A stretch of DNA of 64,000 bases from Sphaerolaimus hirsutus (taxonomy: Eukaryota; Nematoda; Chromadorea; Monhysterida; Sphaerolaimidae), in NCBI GenBank assembly GCA_964036195.1, contig OZ038453.1, positions 25,010,352 to 25,074,351 on the forward strand, read 5' to 3'. Positions 21,640-32,165 of the stretch are shown one piece after another. Each line of letters opens with the position of its first letter. The stretch's first letter is position 1. The translations under genes were made by a program, and so were the position numbers. The notes beneath the pieces are model-generated. The model did no database searches, had not been told where the DNA came from, and saw only the letters and a program-made list of their open reading frames with translations.

Positions 21640-22440
21640 TTTTAGAAATCGGTGTCCACACCCATGAAGACCGGTCCCTGGTGGCAATAGAAGTGGCAAT
21701 AGAAGTGGCCCCAACAGGGGCCAAACATCCCTGGTGAGAAATTTTTTTTTTCAGTAAACAAAGAATTTTTGTCTCCAACAAGGGAAAAATTTTCGTCCCC
21801 TGTGGGGGACATAAAACCTTCCTTTACTGAACAAAATTTGCTCGCTGGGGACATTTAATTTTTCGGTTTAATTTACAGATGCCCCGGTCAGGGACAGGTC
21901 CCCAGCAAAAATAAAAAATCGTTAAAAGTCAATAATTAGTGTGTTTGGGTTGTTTGCATGTTAATTAGGTGATTTATCACCAAATTTACATGCAAAAAAT
22001 TTCTGCAAAACAGTTACACATGCTAATGCATATTCTTTGGGGATGTATAGTTTTTTTTCAATTTGTCTCAATTTTGGCTTGCATGTACTCTTTTGTTTAG
22101 TGAGTACGAATGCCAAGTTTGAGGTCAGAGCATTTAGTGGTTCTTATGTTTTTTATGCTTTTGTTTTTGTCATTCACTGTATTTTTGTAAAGTGAACAAA
22201 ATTCCACTGGCGACCGGTCCCCGGTGGCAATAGAAATAGCCCAGACCCAGGCCAAACATCCCTGGTGAGAAAAAATGTTGTTCAGTAAACCAATAATTTT
22301 GGTGCCTGACCGGGGACGTTCGTCCCCGACAGGGGAGAAAAATTTGTGCATGGGCATGTGTAACCATCTTGCAGAAATTTTGTGCATGCAAATTTGGTGT
22401 TAATTAACCTAATAAACATGCAAACAACCCACACACACAC
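21640..22440. repeat. Inverted-repeat tract with GGGGAC/GTCCCC words
   Basis: Two arms (about 21655-21990 and 22015-22440) share GACCGGTCCC.GGTGGCAATA and AGGCCAAACATCCCTGGTGAG, which are in the same orientation, and TGCAAACAACC / GGTTGTTTGCATG, which are inverted. No gene seen. Confidence 0.5.
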
Positions 22441-22508
22441 ACAAATTATTGACTTTTGAAATTACTAACCGAGATGGATGAAGGACTTGTTGACTTTCAG
22501 CCCAAAAC

Positions 22509-22936
22509 TACGTTTTACCTCTAATATAAGGCATACCTTATATTGTTTTCATCAGATTTTTAGAGCCAAAAGTTATACCTTGTAGTAGAAGGTACTTTCA
22601 ATTTTTTTCGCCAGATTTTTGTCTGGTAGACAATTCAAAGTTTCTCTTCGAGTGAGTAGTGCCGCCGTAAACTGACACACTTTGACACACTCAGCGGCGG
22701 AAGTCGACAAAGAGTCATAGCAGTGCTCTTCGGCACCATTTTCCATCATGTTTAGCAACTATTTTTATTATTTTGCGTGTTTTGGCACGCAGCCAGCTGT
22801 GCCTTATTAGAGGTCTGCCTTATATTAGAGGATACCTTTTATTTATTTTGTCGCGTTCAAAATAGCCAAAAGTTATGCCTTATATTAGAGGGTACCTTAT
22901 ATTAGAGGGATGCCTCATATTGGAGGTAACACGGTA
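22509..22936. mobile_element. TA-flanked MITE, CTCTAATATAAGG family
   Basis: Left ..TTTTACCTCTAATATAAGGC and right TTGGAGGTAACACGGTA are inverted, with inner AGAGGGTACCTTATATT words. Sister copy at 59550-59998. Confidence 0.65.
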
Positions 22937-22939
22937 GAT

Positions 22940-23530
22940 GGACTTGTTGACTTCTTGCCATTTTTTTGCATTTTTTCCCAAAAATGTCAAATTTGGCACT
23001 ATCATATATAGCTAGGCATGTGAGGTCAGAAAATTTATGGAAAAAAATGAAAAACACCAGTATGAAATACACAGCAAGAAATAAGTGTCTATTGTGTTTT
23101 TTTCGAACAACATCATGAGCCAAAAGTGGGGGAATGTGGAAACAATGGTGTCTTCCAATCGCCTAAATCAGTCAATCGGCGCTCATTTTTTCCACATTGT
23201 TTTACATTTTCATTGCATTACATTGGGTACATTTGTTTCACAGCTGGCAGGGACACAGCACTTGGAATGGTTGATAAAAATGGCGGTTTGTGTGGCCAAG
23301 CATACTTCATAATCAAGTAAGTGGCATAGCAGACAAAGTGAAAAATTAAATGTGAAAAAAACCAGAGTGTTGGCTTGATTTAAGGTTGGAGAATGGTCAC
23401 CAACATCTACACTTCTGTATTATCTACACATTTGTGCTTAATTGTATAAAAAATGCTGAAATAATAATAAAACAGTCTTTCACCCAGTAAAACAATAGGA
23501 ATGTCCCAATAGGAGAAATAACTGGGTCCT
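22940..23530. other. Spacer
   Basis: AT-rich; a weak GACTTGTTGACTT element end occurs at 22938. No supported exon. Confidence 0.3.
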
Positions 23531-23536
23531 ATTTAC

Positions 23537-24345
23537 CAGAGTTCTTTAATACTGGTATTTTTGGAAAGTGTAAGTGTAAGCGTAAATACACTTTCCAAAT
23601 GTTTAGTATGGATACCAAAAGCATAAGGTATTTTTAAAATACCTAGGAAAGTGTAAAAAAGTGTAAGCGTAAATTTTTTTATAGAAAAAGCTATCACTGT
23701 TGAGCATTAAAGAACACCACTGTTTTCACCTTTAGGTCAATTTATTTATCATTTTCATGCATTATTTCACATTTTACTGCCATTGATGAAACAATTCTTG
23801 ACTGTAACAAATTTAGTGGTATAAAGTTGCCTGCTAATAATGGCATTTTTTCAGAGCTGATATTTTACTGATTTAACAATGTTTAATCAGTAAAATAGAT
23901 ACACACTGTTTAAATGCAAGAATGGACGTGCATCAAATGTCAATGCAAAAGCCAGTTGGCTTTGTGTCCAGCTGGTGAATTTTCATTGATCTTATTTTTT
24001 TTACAAAAGTATGATGAAACTGTAGAATACCATAAGTACTGATCAAAGGTTCGAGCTAGTGCACATTTGTACATTTGCCATATTTTCTACATTCAATGCA
24101 TAGCTGCATGTGTGCACTGTGCAGTGCAGTTATTTTTGTACATGACCCTGTTTTATGCTTTCTCGAATGCTTAAAACAGGGGGCGATCTGAAAGTTAAAA
24201 ATGCACTTTCTGTATCAAGTTATTTTGCCCAGGAAAGCATAAAAAAAGTGTATGGATATTTTATGAGAGTGTAAGCGTAAGCGTAAATATAAATACTTAT
24301 TTACCCAGGTTTTTGGGTAAGCATAAATACACTTTTGCAACTCTG
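23537..24345. mobile_element. hAT-like MITE, GTAAGCGTAAAT-word family
   Basis: Left CAGAGTTCTTTAATACTGG and right ..TTTTGCAACTCTG. The flanks CTATTTAC and CTGTTTAC agree at 7 of 8 bases. GTAAGTGTAAGCGTAAATAC words lie at both ends. The right border is only 17 nt upstream of the unit 2 exon at 24363, so it supplies most of that intron's 3' end. Confidence 0.8.
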
Positions 24346-24362
24346 CTGTTTACCCTATCCAG

Positions 24363-24524
24363 GTACTACTGTTCAAAAAAGTGTACTGAAACATGTCCAG
24401 AGTTGCATGAAACAAAACAAATGGCTTATGTTTCATGTGACCCCTTTGAGAAACTCGATGGAGAGGGGGCCACTGCTGACCAAGTGCACTTCAAATGCAA
24501 ATGCAAATACCGACTGAATCCTGG
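24363..24524 (+). CDS. Unit 2 Cys-rich exon
   Basis: A 162-nt exon between CCCTATCCAG and GTATGT. With one leading base it reads YYCSKKCTETCPELHETKQM, AYVSCDPFEKLDGEGATADQ, VHFKCKCKYRLNP and ends with GG, so that the next exon's first G completes a glycine. Eight or so cysteines in pairs suggest a small disulphide-rich extracellular module; I cannot name the family. If the donor is ignored the frame stays open to a TGA at 24593, but the phase match with the CEPP exon at 24885 makes splicing at 24524 the better model. Confidence 0.6.
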
Positions 24525-24734
24525 GTATGTCCCTGAGTCTTTCGAAACACCATTTTCAGCAAATAACTCCCACATGGGACTCAAAGACCTTTGACACTAC
24601 AGAATTATAACCTCTCTCTAACCTGAAGAAGGCTGAAAAATTCACTGTATTGTATTGTGACAAATGCTGAGCAAGATTGTCAATGACATACAAATATACT
24701 GAATACCTATTTTTACCACATAGGGCTCAGATAA

Positions 24735-24846
24735 TAATAGACCCCCCTAATATAAATAATCGAATAAGCCCCCCTCGAATTAACTCCACCTGAAAATTTG
24801 CTGGAGAAATAATAACCCCCCCGGGGGTATTCAAGGTTATATGGTA
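24735..24846. repeat. CCCCCTAATATAA / TATGGTA hairpin element
   Basis: AATCGAATAAGCCCCCC and GGGGGGTATTCAAGG inverted words ending ATATGGTA. It is a remnant of the CCGTA-ended TA-flanked group, in the intron between the Cys-rich and CEPP exons. Confidence 0.5.
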
Positions 24847-24884
24847 TATTTATTCAGAAAATTTGAATAACACACATTTTATAG

Positions 24885-24952
24885 GTTTTGCGAGCCACCA
24901 GCCACAACTTGGGATGTTGTTGAACAGGAATATGAGACATCCTGCCTTCAAC
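24885..24952 (+). CDS. Unit 2 'CEPP' exon
   Basis: 68 nt, acceptor TTTTATAG, donor GTTAGT. G completes a glycine from the previous exon, then FCEPPATTWDVVEQEYETSC and LQ, leaving one C. It is nearly identical to 360-427 and close to 36228-36295. The sequence upstream (ATTGTCAATGACATACAAATATAC at about 24680) also matches the first 60 bases of the window, which marks the repeat unit of the tandem array. Confidence 0.75.
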
Positions 24953-25337
24953 GTTAGTCCTGTTTATTACACCCCCCCCAGCTAGCTCAGGCAAAATTCA
25001 CCATACTGAAATGCAAAATTAAAAAATACCATACCAAAATCTGTTTATACTATTTTTTACTATTCAATTAGGATCTCAATCAGGACGCTAATTGATTTTG
25101 ACATGGAATTGAATGAAATTGCATTCATGCAAGCAAATGTGGTATATTCAGTGTGTTTGGAGACATCAACACTGCCATAAAACATAACTGTACAACACGT
25201 ACTATAAAATATAAAACCAGTGATATGAAATAAGTGACTGCCAGTTGAATGAAGCTATTGGTTTTTTTTTCTTTCTAATGAAGTAATTGCTGTTTCAGGA
25301 GTAAAGGAATCCCAAACTTAATATTGTTAACTTGCAG

Positions 25338-25522
25338 CAACAACAACTACCACCTCAACCACAAGTACATCAACAACAACAACCCCAACCACAACAACAA
25401 CAACAACAACCCCAACCACAACAACAACCCCAACCACAACAACAACAACAAGTACAACAACAACGACTACTGTGCCAACTTGGGAAGTCTTGGAAGACTA
25501 CGGACTAGTCCGAACCAAAAAT
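25338..25522 (+). CDS. Unit 2 Thr-rich linker exon
   Basis: 185 nt after TTAACTTGCAG. Entry in phase 1 gives P then about 43 residues that are nearly all Thr with a few Ser and Pro, followed by VPTWEVLEDYGLVRTKN and donor GTAATG in phase 0. This is a mucin-like stalk. The ACA/ACC codon runs make the exon length-variable, as seen between units 1 and 2. It links the Cys-rich part to the PAN domain. Confidence 0.75.
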
Positions 25523-25622
25523 GTAATGCTACTTTTTTTACATGAAGAAACTGATTAACTGCCAGACTTAGATTACATATTATTACTTTTTGCAAATTTA
25601 AAAAATGCATTCCATCATGCAG

Positions 25623-25733
25623 GTGGCTACTGATTACACATTTGAATATACATTGTTCGATGAATGTAAGGAAGCATGTGCTGCTGAACCGACTTGCAAA
25701 GCATGCACTTTTGTTTCTGATGGCTCATCTGCA
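25623..25733 (+). CDS. Unit 2 PAN/Apple-like domain, first exon
   Basis: 111 nt, phase 0/0, between CATCATGCAG and GTGAGT: VATDYTFEYTLFDECKEACA, AEPTCKACTFVSDGSSA. The C-x3-C-x6-C helix and following strand are typical of PAN/Apple modules. It is the paralogue of 9471-9608 and of the minus-strand exon at 60516-60676. Confidence 0.8.
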
Positions 25734-25803
25734 GTGAGTTTGAATGTATTGTATAGAACAGTCTGAAAAACATGCCAAATTTCCATTAACCCGTAGCAGT
25801 CCT

Positions 25804-25998
25804 GGGGGCAGTCCCAAGCCCTGTAAAGTGTAAAGTAAAGTGTCAAATATAAAGTCAAATGCAAAGTCAAGTGTCAATCAAAACAAAAAAGAAAAGATTT
25901 TATTACTGAACTTTGCATGACAATTGACACTTTACTTTGCATTTGACTTTACATTTGACACTTTACTTTACACTTTACAGGGCTTGGGATTGGCACCA
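25804..25998. repeat. GGCAGTCCCAAGCCCTG inverted-repeat element
   Basis: Left GGCAGTCCCAAGCCCTGTAA and right TTACAGGGCTTGGGATTGGC. The interior is AAAGTGTAAAGTAAAGTGTC and its complement. Further copies at 53789-53959, 54011-54540 (expanded), 55440-55815 (one-sided) and 60058-60211. Confidence 0.75.
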
Positions 25999-26399
25999 GT
26001 GCTGCACCCTGCCCAATGTCATGTAAACATATGTCATGCAAAGTGTAAAAGGTCATGTAAGGTGAAAGATTCCCAGTGAAAAATAAAATTGTATATAAAA
26101 TAGTGTGTGATATTTTAGGCGTTTTACATTTGTACATTTTACATGATATTTTACAGCATGCAAAAGTGGCACATGAATAAGCACATTTACTGTGGACAGT
26201 GGAATAAATTTTACACCCTATGTAGGCTTGGCCGGTGCCTTTCCCGGTCACACCGGCACCAGTGCTATTCTAAAAAAATGGCACCAGCACTGGCCCGGTG
26301 CCTTTCCATCACTATCTGCTGCCAGTCAAAACACACATGGTATATGTGTCTTTCCACCAAGTAAAAAATCTGACTGAATCATTATTTTTACAATTTCAG

Positions 26400-26483
26400 G
26401 AATGTAGTATGATTGACCATACAAGATTTGATATACCAGACAACTACTGTGTGGGAATGCAGGATTATATGGATTTTGACGCA
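26400..26483 (+). CDS. Unit 2 PAN/Apple-like domain, second exon
   Basis: 84 nt, phase 0/0, between ACAATTTCAG and GTAAGT: ECSMIDHTRFDIPDNYCVGM, QDYMDFDA. HTRFD.PD.YC is shared with 10043-10132. It completes the PAN-like module begun in 25623-25733. The next exon recognised is the last exon at 32016, so the intervening 5.5-kb intron holds the intact Penelope-like element in antisense. Confidence 0.8.
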
Positions 26484-26499
26484 GTAAGTTGTTGTAAGT

Positions 26500-27440
26500 T
26501 GGCAACAAAAAATGTTGGAATAAGGAATTCCTTCTCAATATTCAATGTTTTTTTTTGTGTTGTTCCCCAGGATTCCCTTGCAGTTGACAGATTAATATTG
26601 AATCTAACCATAGTTTTTAAAATAAATTTATTTTTGCTCAGAAAATACATATACCTGGGTTAGTACTTGGGTTAGTTCTGACCTGAGTAAATATGTTTAC
26701 TAATTCTGTTTACCAAACTACATTTTCTCTGAAAAATAACATGTACCTAGTCAGTTTAACACATAATTTTTAGAATTCTGAAATGAAAAATTGAGCAACA
26801 CTGTAAAACCAGATATCCAACTTGTATTCAACAAGTACAATCCATCTCTTGATTTTGTGAAGTACTTTGTTGAAAAAAGCATAAAAATATGCTGGTGGCG
26901 AGCTTTTATCGCCTGACCATTGGGTTTTGTGGAAGAGGTATTTTGAGGTGGTTTATGAATCGCTGTGGCCAGCACCTCGCACTAGTATAAGCGTTTTCCA
27001 GCTTATAATTTGCCGATTTACGTTACGTATCCAAATATGTTGTTTCAACAAAAACGAAAAAATTCAAATGAGCCACCACGTGGCTTTTTGGTTTCTGTGC
27101 ACATGTATGAAGACTCGGCACAAATTCTCTATCCTAACACACAGAAATTTACCTCAACGCCGGTGGCGAAGCGCCTAGGCTTCTTGGCCGGCGGGCCGTC
27201 GCCGGATGCAGGGGCCGCCAACGGTTTGGACGGCTTTTTTGGCAGTCTGCCCGCGGAGTGAAAACGAGCTGGGGGCGCCATCGGGATGGAGAATGAGCTA
27301 AGTTTCGGGGTCCAAATGTAGTCGAGTGATGGATCTGTCTTTTACGATCCTTTTTATATCCCGTTAACTGCGATTTTTAATCGTTTCCCATATTTTTTTG
27401 CAGCGCGATGGCTGGCGGCATTGCCTTTCATCTAGAGGAT
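26500..27440. other. Intron with CG-rich patch
   Basis: AT-rich to about 27100, then a GC-rich patch (27160-27300, GGCCGGCGGGCCGTCGCCGG) just downstream of the Penelope-like element. The patch resembles in composition 8900-8960, beside the other such element, so it may belong to element flanks. No supported exon. Confidence 0.3.
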
Positions 27441-27715
27441 TATATCGTGTGCGAGCGGACGGATTTGCATAGCGCCGTGCGTCTGTTATCCGGTTTGTGT
27501 GGGTTTGGATATTTCTTTGTTGTGTAACGTCGATTTGCCGAAGGATTTGGATAGTTGTGTGTTTGATTTTTGGGTAGATATTGATGGATTTTCAATGTGT
27601 GGGGAATTATGAATGCGATGAACGTACCGGATAAGAATAATCTGGGTGATTTTGTGTTGTGTATAGGTTGATCTGAGTAATTGTGTGATAGGCCCCGGAT
27701 TTCCGGTATGTTCAT

Positions 27716-30631
27716 CTAAGTGGTTATTGCATGAACCCAATTACGGATATCTGAGTGTCGACAAAGATTGTGTTTTGTTGTGAGGTTGGGATAATTAACG
27801 CAGAGCTTTAAGAGGGATGTTTGCATACGGTCGATTTCAAAATCCATTGTTAATAAGTTGCTAATTAGATCTTTTATGCGTTTGTTGGCATCTGTGAGGT
27901 TAGAGCATACCTCTAAGTATCTTTTAGCCTGGGAGTATAGTGTGTTGTATCCTAGACTTGGGGGGACATTACTCGATACGTGTGTATTTTTTATTATCGG
28001 AAATTTGTAATCATCGGTTTTATTCCACAGGTTGAAGTGTGGACGGTGATGTTCGATGTGGATGTCCAAGTCGAGGAAGTGTACGTGCCCACCGTTTTCG
28101 GAGATGTCTGGTTCCAGGGTTAGTTCTGTGCCGTAAATGTCTGTGCACATCGTGGAAAAATTAGGTTTGTTGATGACTAATATGTCGTCAACGTAGCGTT
28201 TTGTTCTGTGTAGTGTTCTGGCGTTGATGTTGTTTTGTTTGTTACCTAGGTACCGGTATTCCATGCCGGCTAGGGTTAGGTTGGCTATGTCGCTTGAGGC
28301 ACTTCCACCCATGGGTATTCCAAGTGTTTGCTTATAGAGTGTACCCGAGTATTTAATGTAGGTGTTATCGAGTACTGTGAGGAGCAGTGTTTCACATTGG
28401 GGTACTGTGAGGATTTTTCCGGGGCGGTTTGAGGTGTTTTGTGTCGCTCTATGCTTGGTTAGGCGAAGTGTGTCATTTTTGATTATCAGATCTAATAGAA
28501 ACTTTATGTTTGTAGCTATCAAGTGGTGCGGTAATGTTGTAAACATGTTTGCGAAGTCATAGGTATGTATACTGTGTATTTTTTGCTGTTTTTGTAGCGT
28601 CTGTATGACTTCCATGCTGTTCTTGCATAGCCAAAATCGGTTGGTACCATTTCTTTTTGTGATAACTTTGCTATATTGTTCTAGTCGTGACGTCAAATAT
28701 TGCAAAGTTTTGTGTAAGTCCCAGGCTAGGCTGTTTATGTTTGAGCATTTACTCCCCGCTATGAAGCGGAATTTTATAGGTTGCTTGTGGAATTTTGGCG
28801 TGGCGTATATTAGGGGGAATGTGTCGTTGAATCGATCCATTTCGCCGTTCATGCTTTTTGTTATTTTTAGAAGATTATCGGTGATATTTGGGCCTTCCGT
28901 ATCGGCGGGACCTATGTGTTTATAAGTGGTGTTGCCACTGTTTTGCAGGTCACCATTTATTATACCTAACTCTTTGGCGATGATCTGTAGGTAATATTTT
29001 TTACATATGAATGCATATGTGGCTGCGGCCTTGTCTATAGGAGCTATCACGTATTTTTTGTGCATAAGCCTGAGGTTTTTTTGTATTTTTGGTTTGTCGC
29101 AGAATTTTACGTTATTTGTTGGTGCAAATTTGATTGTTTTGTTAATTAGTTTTATTGATTCGTCATGCCATTTTTTGATTTGTTCGGACTGGTGTCCATG
29201 TTTCGATACTAGATGACATTTGATGTCATCAAGTATTTTTTTGGATTTTTCTGTTGTTGTTTTTTTGTTTGGCTTGTTTGGTAGCCTGTAATTTGCTCCG
29301 TAGCTCAATATTTCGCGTAGATCTTTGTCATTGCATAGAGTAAGGTCACCTGTGATGACATGATTGTGATGTTTGTCTTTGTAAATGCTCGTGTTGCAGT
29401 CGCACGTATTTGATATTATTTCGTGCAGTTTCTGTGGTGTCAAGTCTTTCAATACTTTGTTGTAGTTAAATACCGTAACGCCGAATGGAGTGTCATATTT
29501 GGTTGATATGAGCACTTCTTTCAGTGTGTCTACGATATTCGTGTCTAGATCTTTGGTTGTTTTTTGGCTTTTAAGACATTTTGTGATTCCGTTGTGGGAG
29601 TCGACTGGGTTGTCGTGGTGGTAGGTAAAGATTTTAGGATTTTTTGGTTTAGGTGTTTTTGCTGTGTTTCGTTGACGTTTTGCTGTCAGCATAGCCTCGT
29701 ATTTTTTGTAGATGTCCCAGGATATTTCTTTTTTATGCGCTCTTAGGCTTATATCATTGAGTGATGTTTCTGTGTGTATGTTTTTTAGTTTGAGGCATTT
29801 TTGATATATGTCGTAGTTACTGTCCGTATTGGTGGCTGTTATTGGCTGGTACACTCTACTTTGTTTTTGCTGCTTTTTTGATCTTGTTCCTATGCGAGGC
29901 AGGGCAAAATTAAGGAATGGAAGCCTTGATTTTTCATTTGTAAGGTCTAGTTCTGTTATATTTCCGACCCCTTTAATAATGCTGTTGCCTCCCATTGGGT
30001 AGGCTGTCATTAGGGCATTTATGTACTGAACTTCAGCGTCAGCAAAGAGTTGTGGTTTGTTTTTACCTATGTCTTCACTGGATATTTTTTCTAGTATGTC
30101 CAGTGTTATGTCGTCTGGTTGACATGTATTGTTTTCAAAATGTCTGTAAAAGACTGTGTCTACTGTGTGTATTCCTTTTTTCGATTTTCTGATGTGTCCC
30201 ATGTGTTGTGAGAACCGATGTTTTATTTTTTGTTTTGTCTCCCCTATGTATTGCATTTGACATCCATTGCATGTAAGCATATAAATTACGTTTGTACTTT
30301 CGCAGCTTAGGTGTTCGTGATGCGTAAACGTGACGTGTGTGGTGGTTGAAGTATACGTTTGGCTGGTGCTGAGTAACGGGCATGCAGCGCACCTAGTCTG
30401 CATGCACTTAGTGTGTATTGCACCTGTGGTTTTTTCGACATGTTCGACTTGCAAACCGTTGGCGGTTTGCATTTTCCATGTATTTTCTCGCGACCCGGTT
30501 GACCTTAAGAGGTCAGTTGGATTAGTATTTATTAATTTAGGCACATGCGTAACGTTCCGCTTTTGCTTGTTTGCATCGGTTGCCCCGTATGCGGTAGCAT
30601 GAGCGGCGTTGTGTGAAGTGCATAAATTCAT
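27716..30631 (-). CDS. Intact Penelope-like retroelement protein, N-terminal GIY-YIG + RT (Naiad/Chlamys type)
   Basis: A complete 971-codon ORF (ATG at 30631, TAG at 27716). It starts with a Cys cluster KCMQTRCAACP (75-85). Then comes GIY-YIG nuclease: NVIYMLTCNGCQMQYIGET (114-132; CxxC at 121/124 between the GIY and YIG motifs), helix Arg139 and His143, and catalytic-type Glu200. A linker of about 300 residues has a Cys-His set (CDCNTSIYKDKHHNH, 410-424). RT follows: IAPIDKAAAT (529-538), YATPKFHKQPIKFRF (609-623), motif A YDFANMF with Asp692, motif B GIPMGGSASSD (771-781), motif C YVDD (813-816) and FLDLDI (852-857). Nuclease-before-RT order is the permuted arrangement known from Naiad and Chlamys elements, not the C-terminal GIY-YIG of canonical Penelope. 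All catalytic motifs look intact. It lies antisense in the unit 2 intron. Confidence 0.93.
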   Translation of the reverse strand: MNLCTSHNAAHATAYGATDANKQKRNVTHVPKLINTNPTDLLRSTGSRENTWKMQTANGLQVEHVEKTTGAIHTKCMQTRCAACPLLSTSQTYTSTTTHVTFTHHEHLSCESTNVIYMLTCNGCQMQYIGETKQKIKHRFSQHMGHIRKSKKGIHTVDTVFYRHFENNTCQPDDITLDILEKISSEDIGKNKPQLFADAEVQYINALMTAYPMGGNSIIKGVGNITELDLTNEKSRLPFLNFALPRIGTRSKKQQKQSRVYQPITATNTDSNYDIYQKCLKLKNIHTETSLNDISLRAHKKEISWDIYKKYEAMLTAKRQRNTAKTPKPKNPKIFTYHHDNPVDSHNGITKCLKSQKTTKDLDTNIVDTLKEVLISTKYDTPFGVTVFNYNKVLKDLTPQKLHEIISNTCDCNTSIYKDKHHNHVITGDLTLCNDKDLREILSYGANYRLPNKPNKKTTTEKSKKILDDIKCHLVSKHGHQSEQIKKWHDESIKLINKTIKFAPTNNVKFCDKPKIQKNLRLMHKKYVIAPIDKAAATYAFICKKYYLQIIAKELGIINGDLQNSGNTTYKHIGPADTEGPNITDNLLKITKSMNGEMDRFNDTFPLIYATPKFHKQPIKFRFIAGSKCSNINSLAWDLHKTLQYLTSRLEQYSKVITKRNGTNRFWLCKNSMEVIQTLQKQQKIHSIHTYDFANMFTTLPHHLIATNIKFLLDLIIKNDTLRLTKHRATQNTSNRPGKILTVPQCETLLLTVLDNTYIKYSGTLYKQTLGIPMGGSASSDIANLTLAGMEYRYLGNKQNNINARTLHRTKRYVDDILVINKPNFSTMCTDIYGTELTLEPDISENGGHVHFLDLDIHIEHHRPHFNLWNKTDDYKFPIIKNTHVSSNVPPSLGYNTLYSQAKRYLEVCSNLTDANKRIKDLISNLLTMDFEIDRMQTSLLKLCVNYPNLTTKHNLCRHSDIRNWVHAITT

Positions 30632-30823
30632 GGTAAAAGTGGGTTTGTTTGGGTTGTTGACCGTTTTGCAATGGTCTTGTGTGATATTTGTTTTTTATGA
30701 ATGTATATTCTCGGTGCTGTGGTCAAGGTGCATGTAAGTGTATCTGTGGTCAGTCAGATATGTTGTTTGAAATTCAATTATGTTTGAAGCATGAACAGTC
30801 AATTTCTTTCTGGAGATATTAAT

Positions 30824-31055
30824 TAGTGATATATTTAGATGTGCTATGGTGCTAGCACCAAAGCAAAAAGCGCCATGGCGCCAAAGCTTTTGTCACTTGG
30901 CACTATCTTTGCCCGCCGCCAGGATAAAACTGCCTGGCGCTGGCGCTTGGCGCTAGTGCCAACACATAAAGCGCCATGGCGCTTCTGAGGACCAGAAAAC
31001 CGGCATGGCACTTTTGGCATTTGGCGTCAGAGTCCTGGCGCTTTTTACATCAGTA
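30824..31055. mobile_element. hAT-like MITE, GGCGCC-word family (copy 5)
   Basis: TAGTGATATATTTAGATG .. CTTTTTACATCAGTA with an exact 8-bp duplication, ATATTAAT, at 30816-30823 and 31056-31063. The interior is AGCGCCATGGCGC words, more eroded than in other copies. Confidence 0.85.
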
Positions 31056-31218
31056 ATATTAATTTGTCCAAAATTTTTCATAAAATTTAAAAACAACAGA
31101 AAATTAAATGTCAATGCCTTATCATTCAAAAATCTTATGGACTTTGTCCACGACAATTTGTATGCCTGTATCATCATATATTTTCAATGTTGGGTAAAAT
31201 GTTATGCGTGTATATTAT

Positions 31219-31968
31219 CACAGCAAAAAATGGGTGTGTGATGCGCTGTGAAGTGTCCTGAAGTGACTTCACGCAGACGCGAAATGTCGGCGTGAAGACA
31301 TTTCATTGCATTCCATATGGTTCACGGCACTTCACGAACCATGCAAAGTATGCTGCAAAGGTCCGTGAAGTGCACTTCACAATTTTCAGTCTTCGTTAAG
31401 CTACCGTATTTCCTCGAAATACCCCCCCCCCTCGAAATACCCCCCCCCTCGTTTGACCCCCCCCCCCTCTCGGGACCACTATGAAACAATCACCCCCCCC
31501 CCTCGAAATACCCCCCCCCAAATTGAGTGTAAAGGGAACGTACATGACATATACTGCAGTTTGTGTTCTGTGTACTGCAGAACACACGTTAAAACAATGT
31601 CGGTGTCACGTTAGAACAGTGTACATACCATCTACATACTAATATTAGTCTACAGAACCTTATAAATGGCGGTTTTTGTTGCATTTTTCGACGTCTGCGT
31701 ACGTTTCAGACGACTATTTCGTACTTGGTTTTCAAAAATTTTCTTGTGAAATAATAACCCCCCCCCTCGAAATACCCACCCCCTCGTTTAACCCCCCCCC
31801 CCTCTCGGGACCACTATGAAACAATCACCCCCCGGGGGGTATTTCGAGGAAATACGGTAGGTGAAGTGAGTGGAAGACACTCCACCGAAAACTTCGTTAA
31901 GTGTGCGGAAGTGTCTTCACTTCACAGAGCGCACTTCCACACACTTCACGAACCCAATTTTTGCTGTG
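31219..31968. mobile_element. CACAGCAAAAAATGGGT element, GAAGTG-word, carrying TA-MITE
   Basis: Left CACAGCAAAAAATGGGTGTG and right ACCCAATTTTTGCTGTG, with GTGAAGTG/CACTTCAC words throughout. It is split by the MITE at 31402-31859. Sister copy at 36308-36644. No 8-bp duplication recognised in either copy. Confidence 0.75.
31402..31859. mobile_element. TA-flanked MITE, CCTCGAAATACCCCC family (complete)
   Basis: TA, CCGTATTTCCTCGAAATA .. TATTTCGAGGAAATACGG, TA. About 455 bp. The interior shares AACACACGTT and TCAGACGACTA text with the copies at 2713, 38680 and 59097. Confidence 0.88.
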
Positions 31969-32015
31969 TACGTTGAGCTGTAACTGCAACTTAAACAACA
32001 ATGTATAATTTTCAG

Positions 32016-32093
32016 AAATATAGTGGACTGTGCAATGGGGCAGCAGAGGAATGTAATGTCATGCCCGAAGATGCTGCTATTTGTGGACAATAG
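32016..32093 (+). CDS. Unit 2 last exon, ending in a stop
   Basis: After ATTTTCAG: KYSGLCNGAAEECNVMPEDA, AICGQ, TAG; phase 0 as required by the second PAN exon. Paralogue of 13805-13879. The 3' flank is conserved (GTGATACAACAATTGATTGG) in both units, which supports a shared 3' untranslated region. Confidence 0.75.
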   Translation, partial: KYSGLCNGAAEECNVMPEDAAICGQ

Positions 32094-32165
32094 TGATACA
32101 ACAATTGATTGGTAGTGATTACTATTTATATAATCATGAACATTGTATAAATGATATTTATCATA

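Noticed and set aside
27440-27740. Minus ORFs after the Penelope-like stop codon
   Set aside because: They overlap the 3' flank of the element in other frames and show no recognisable domain; best read as 3' untranslated sequence.
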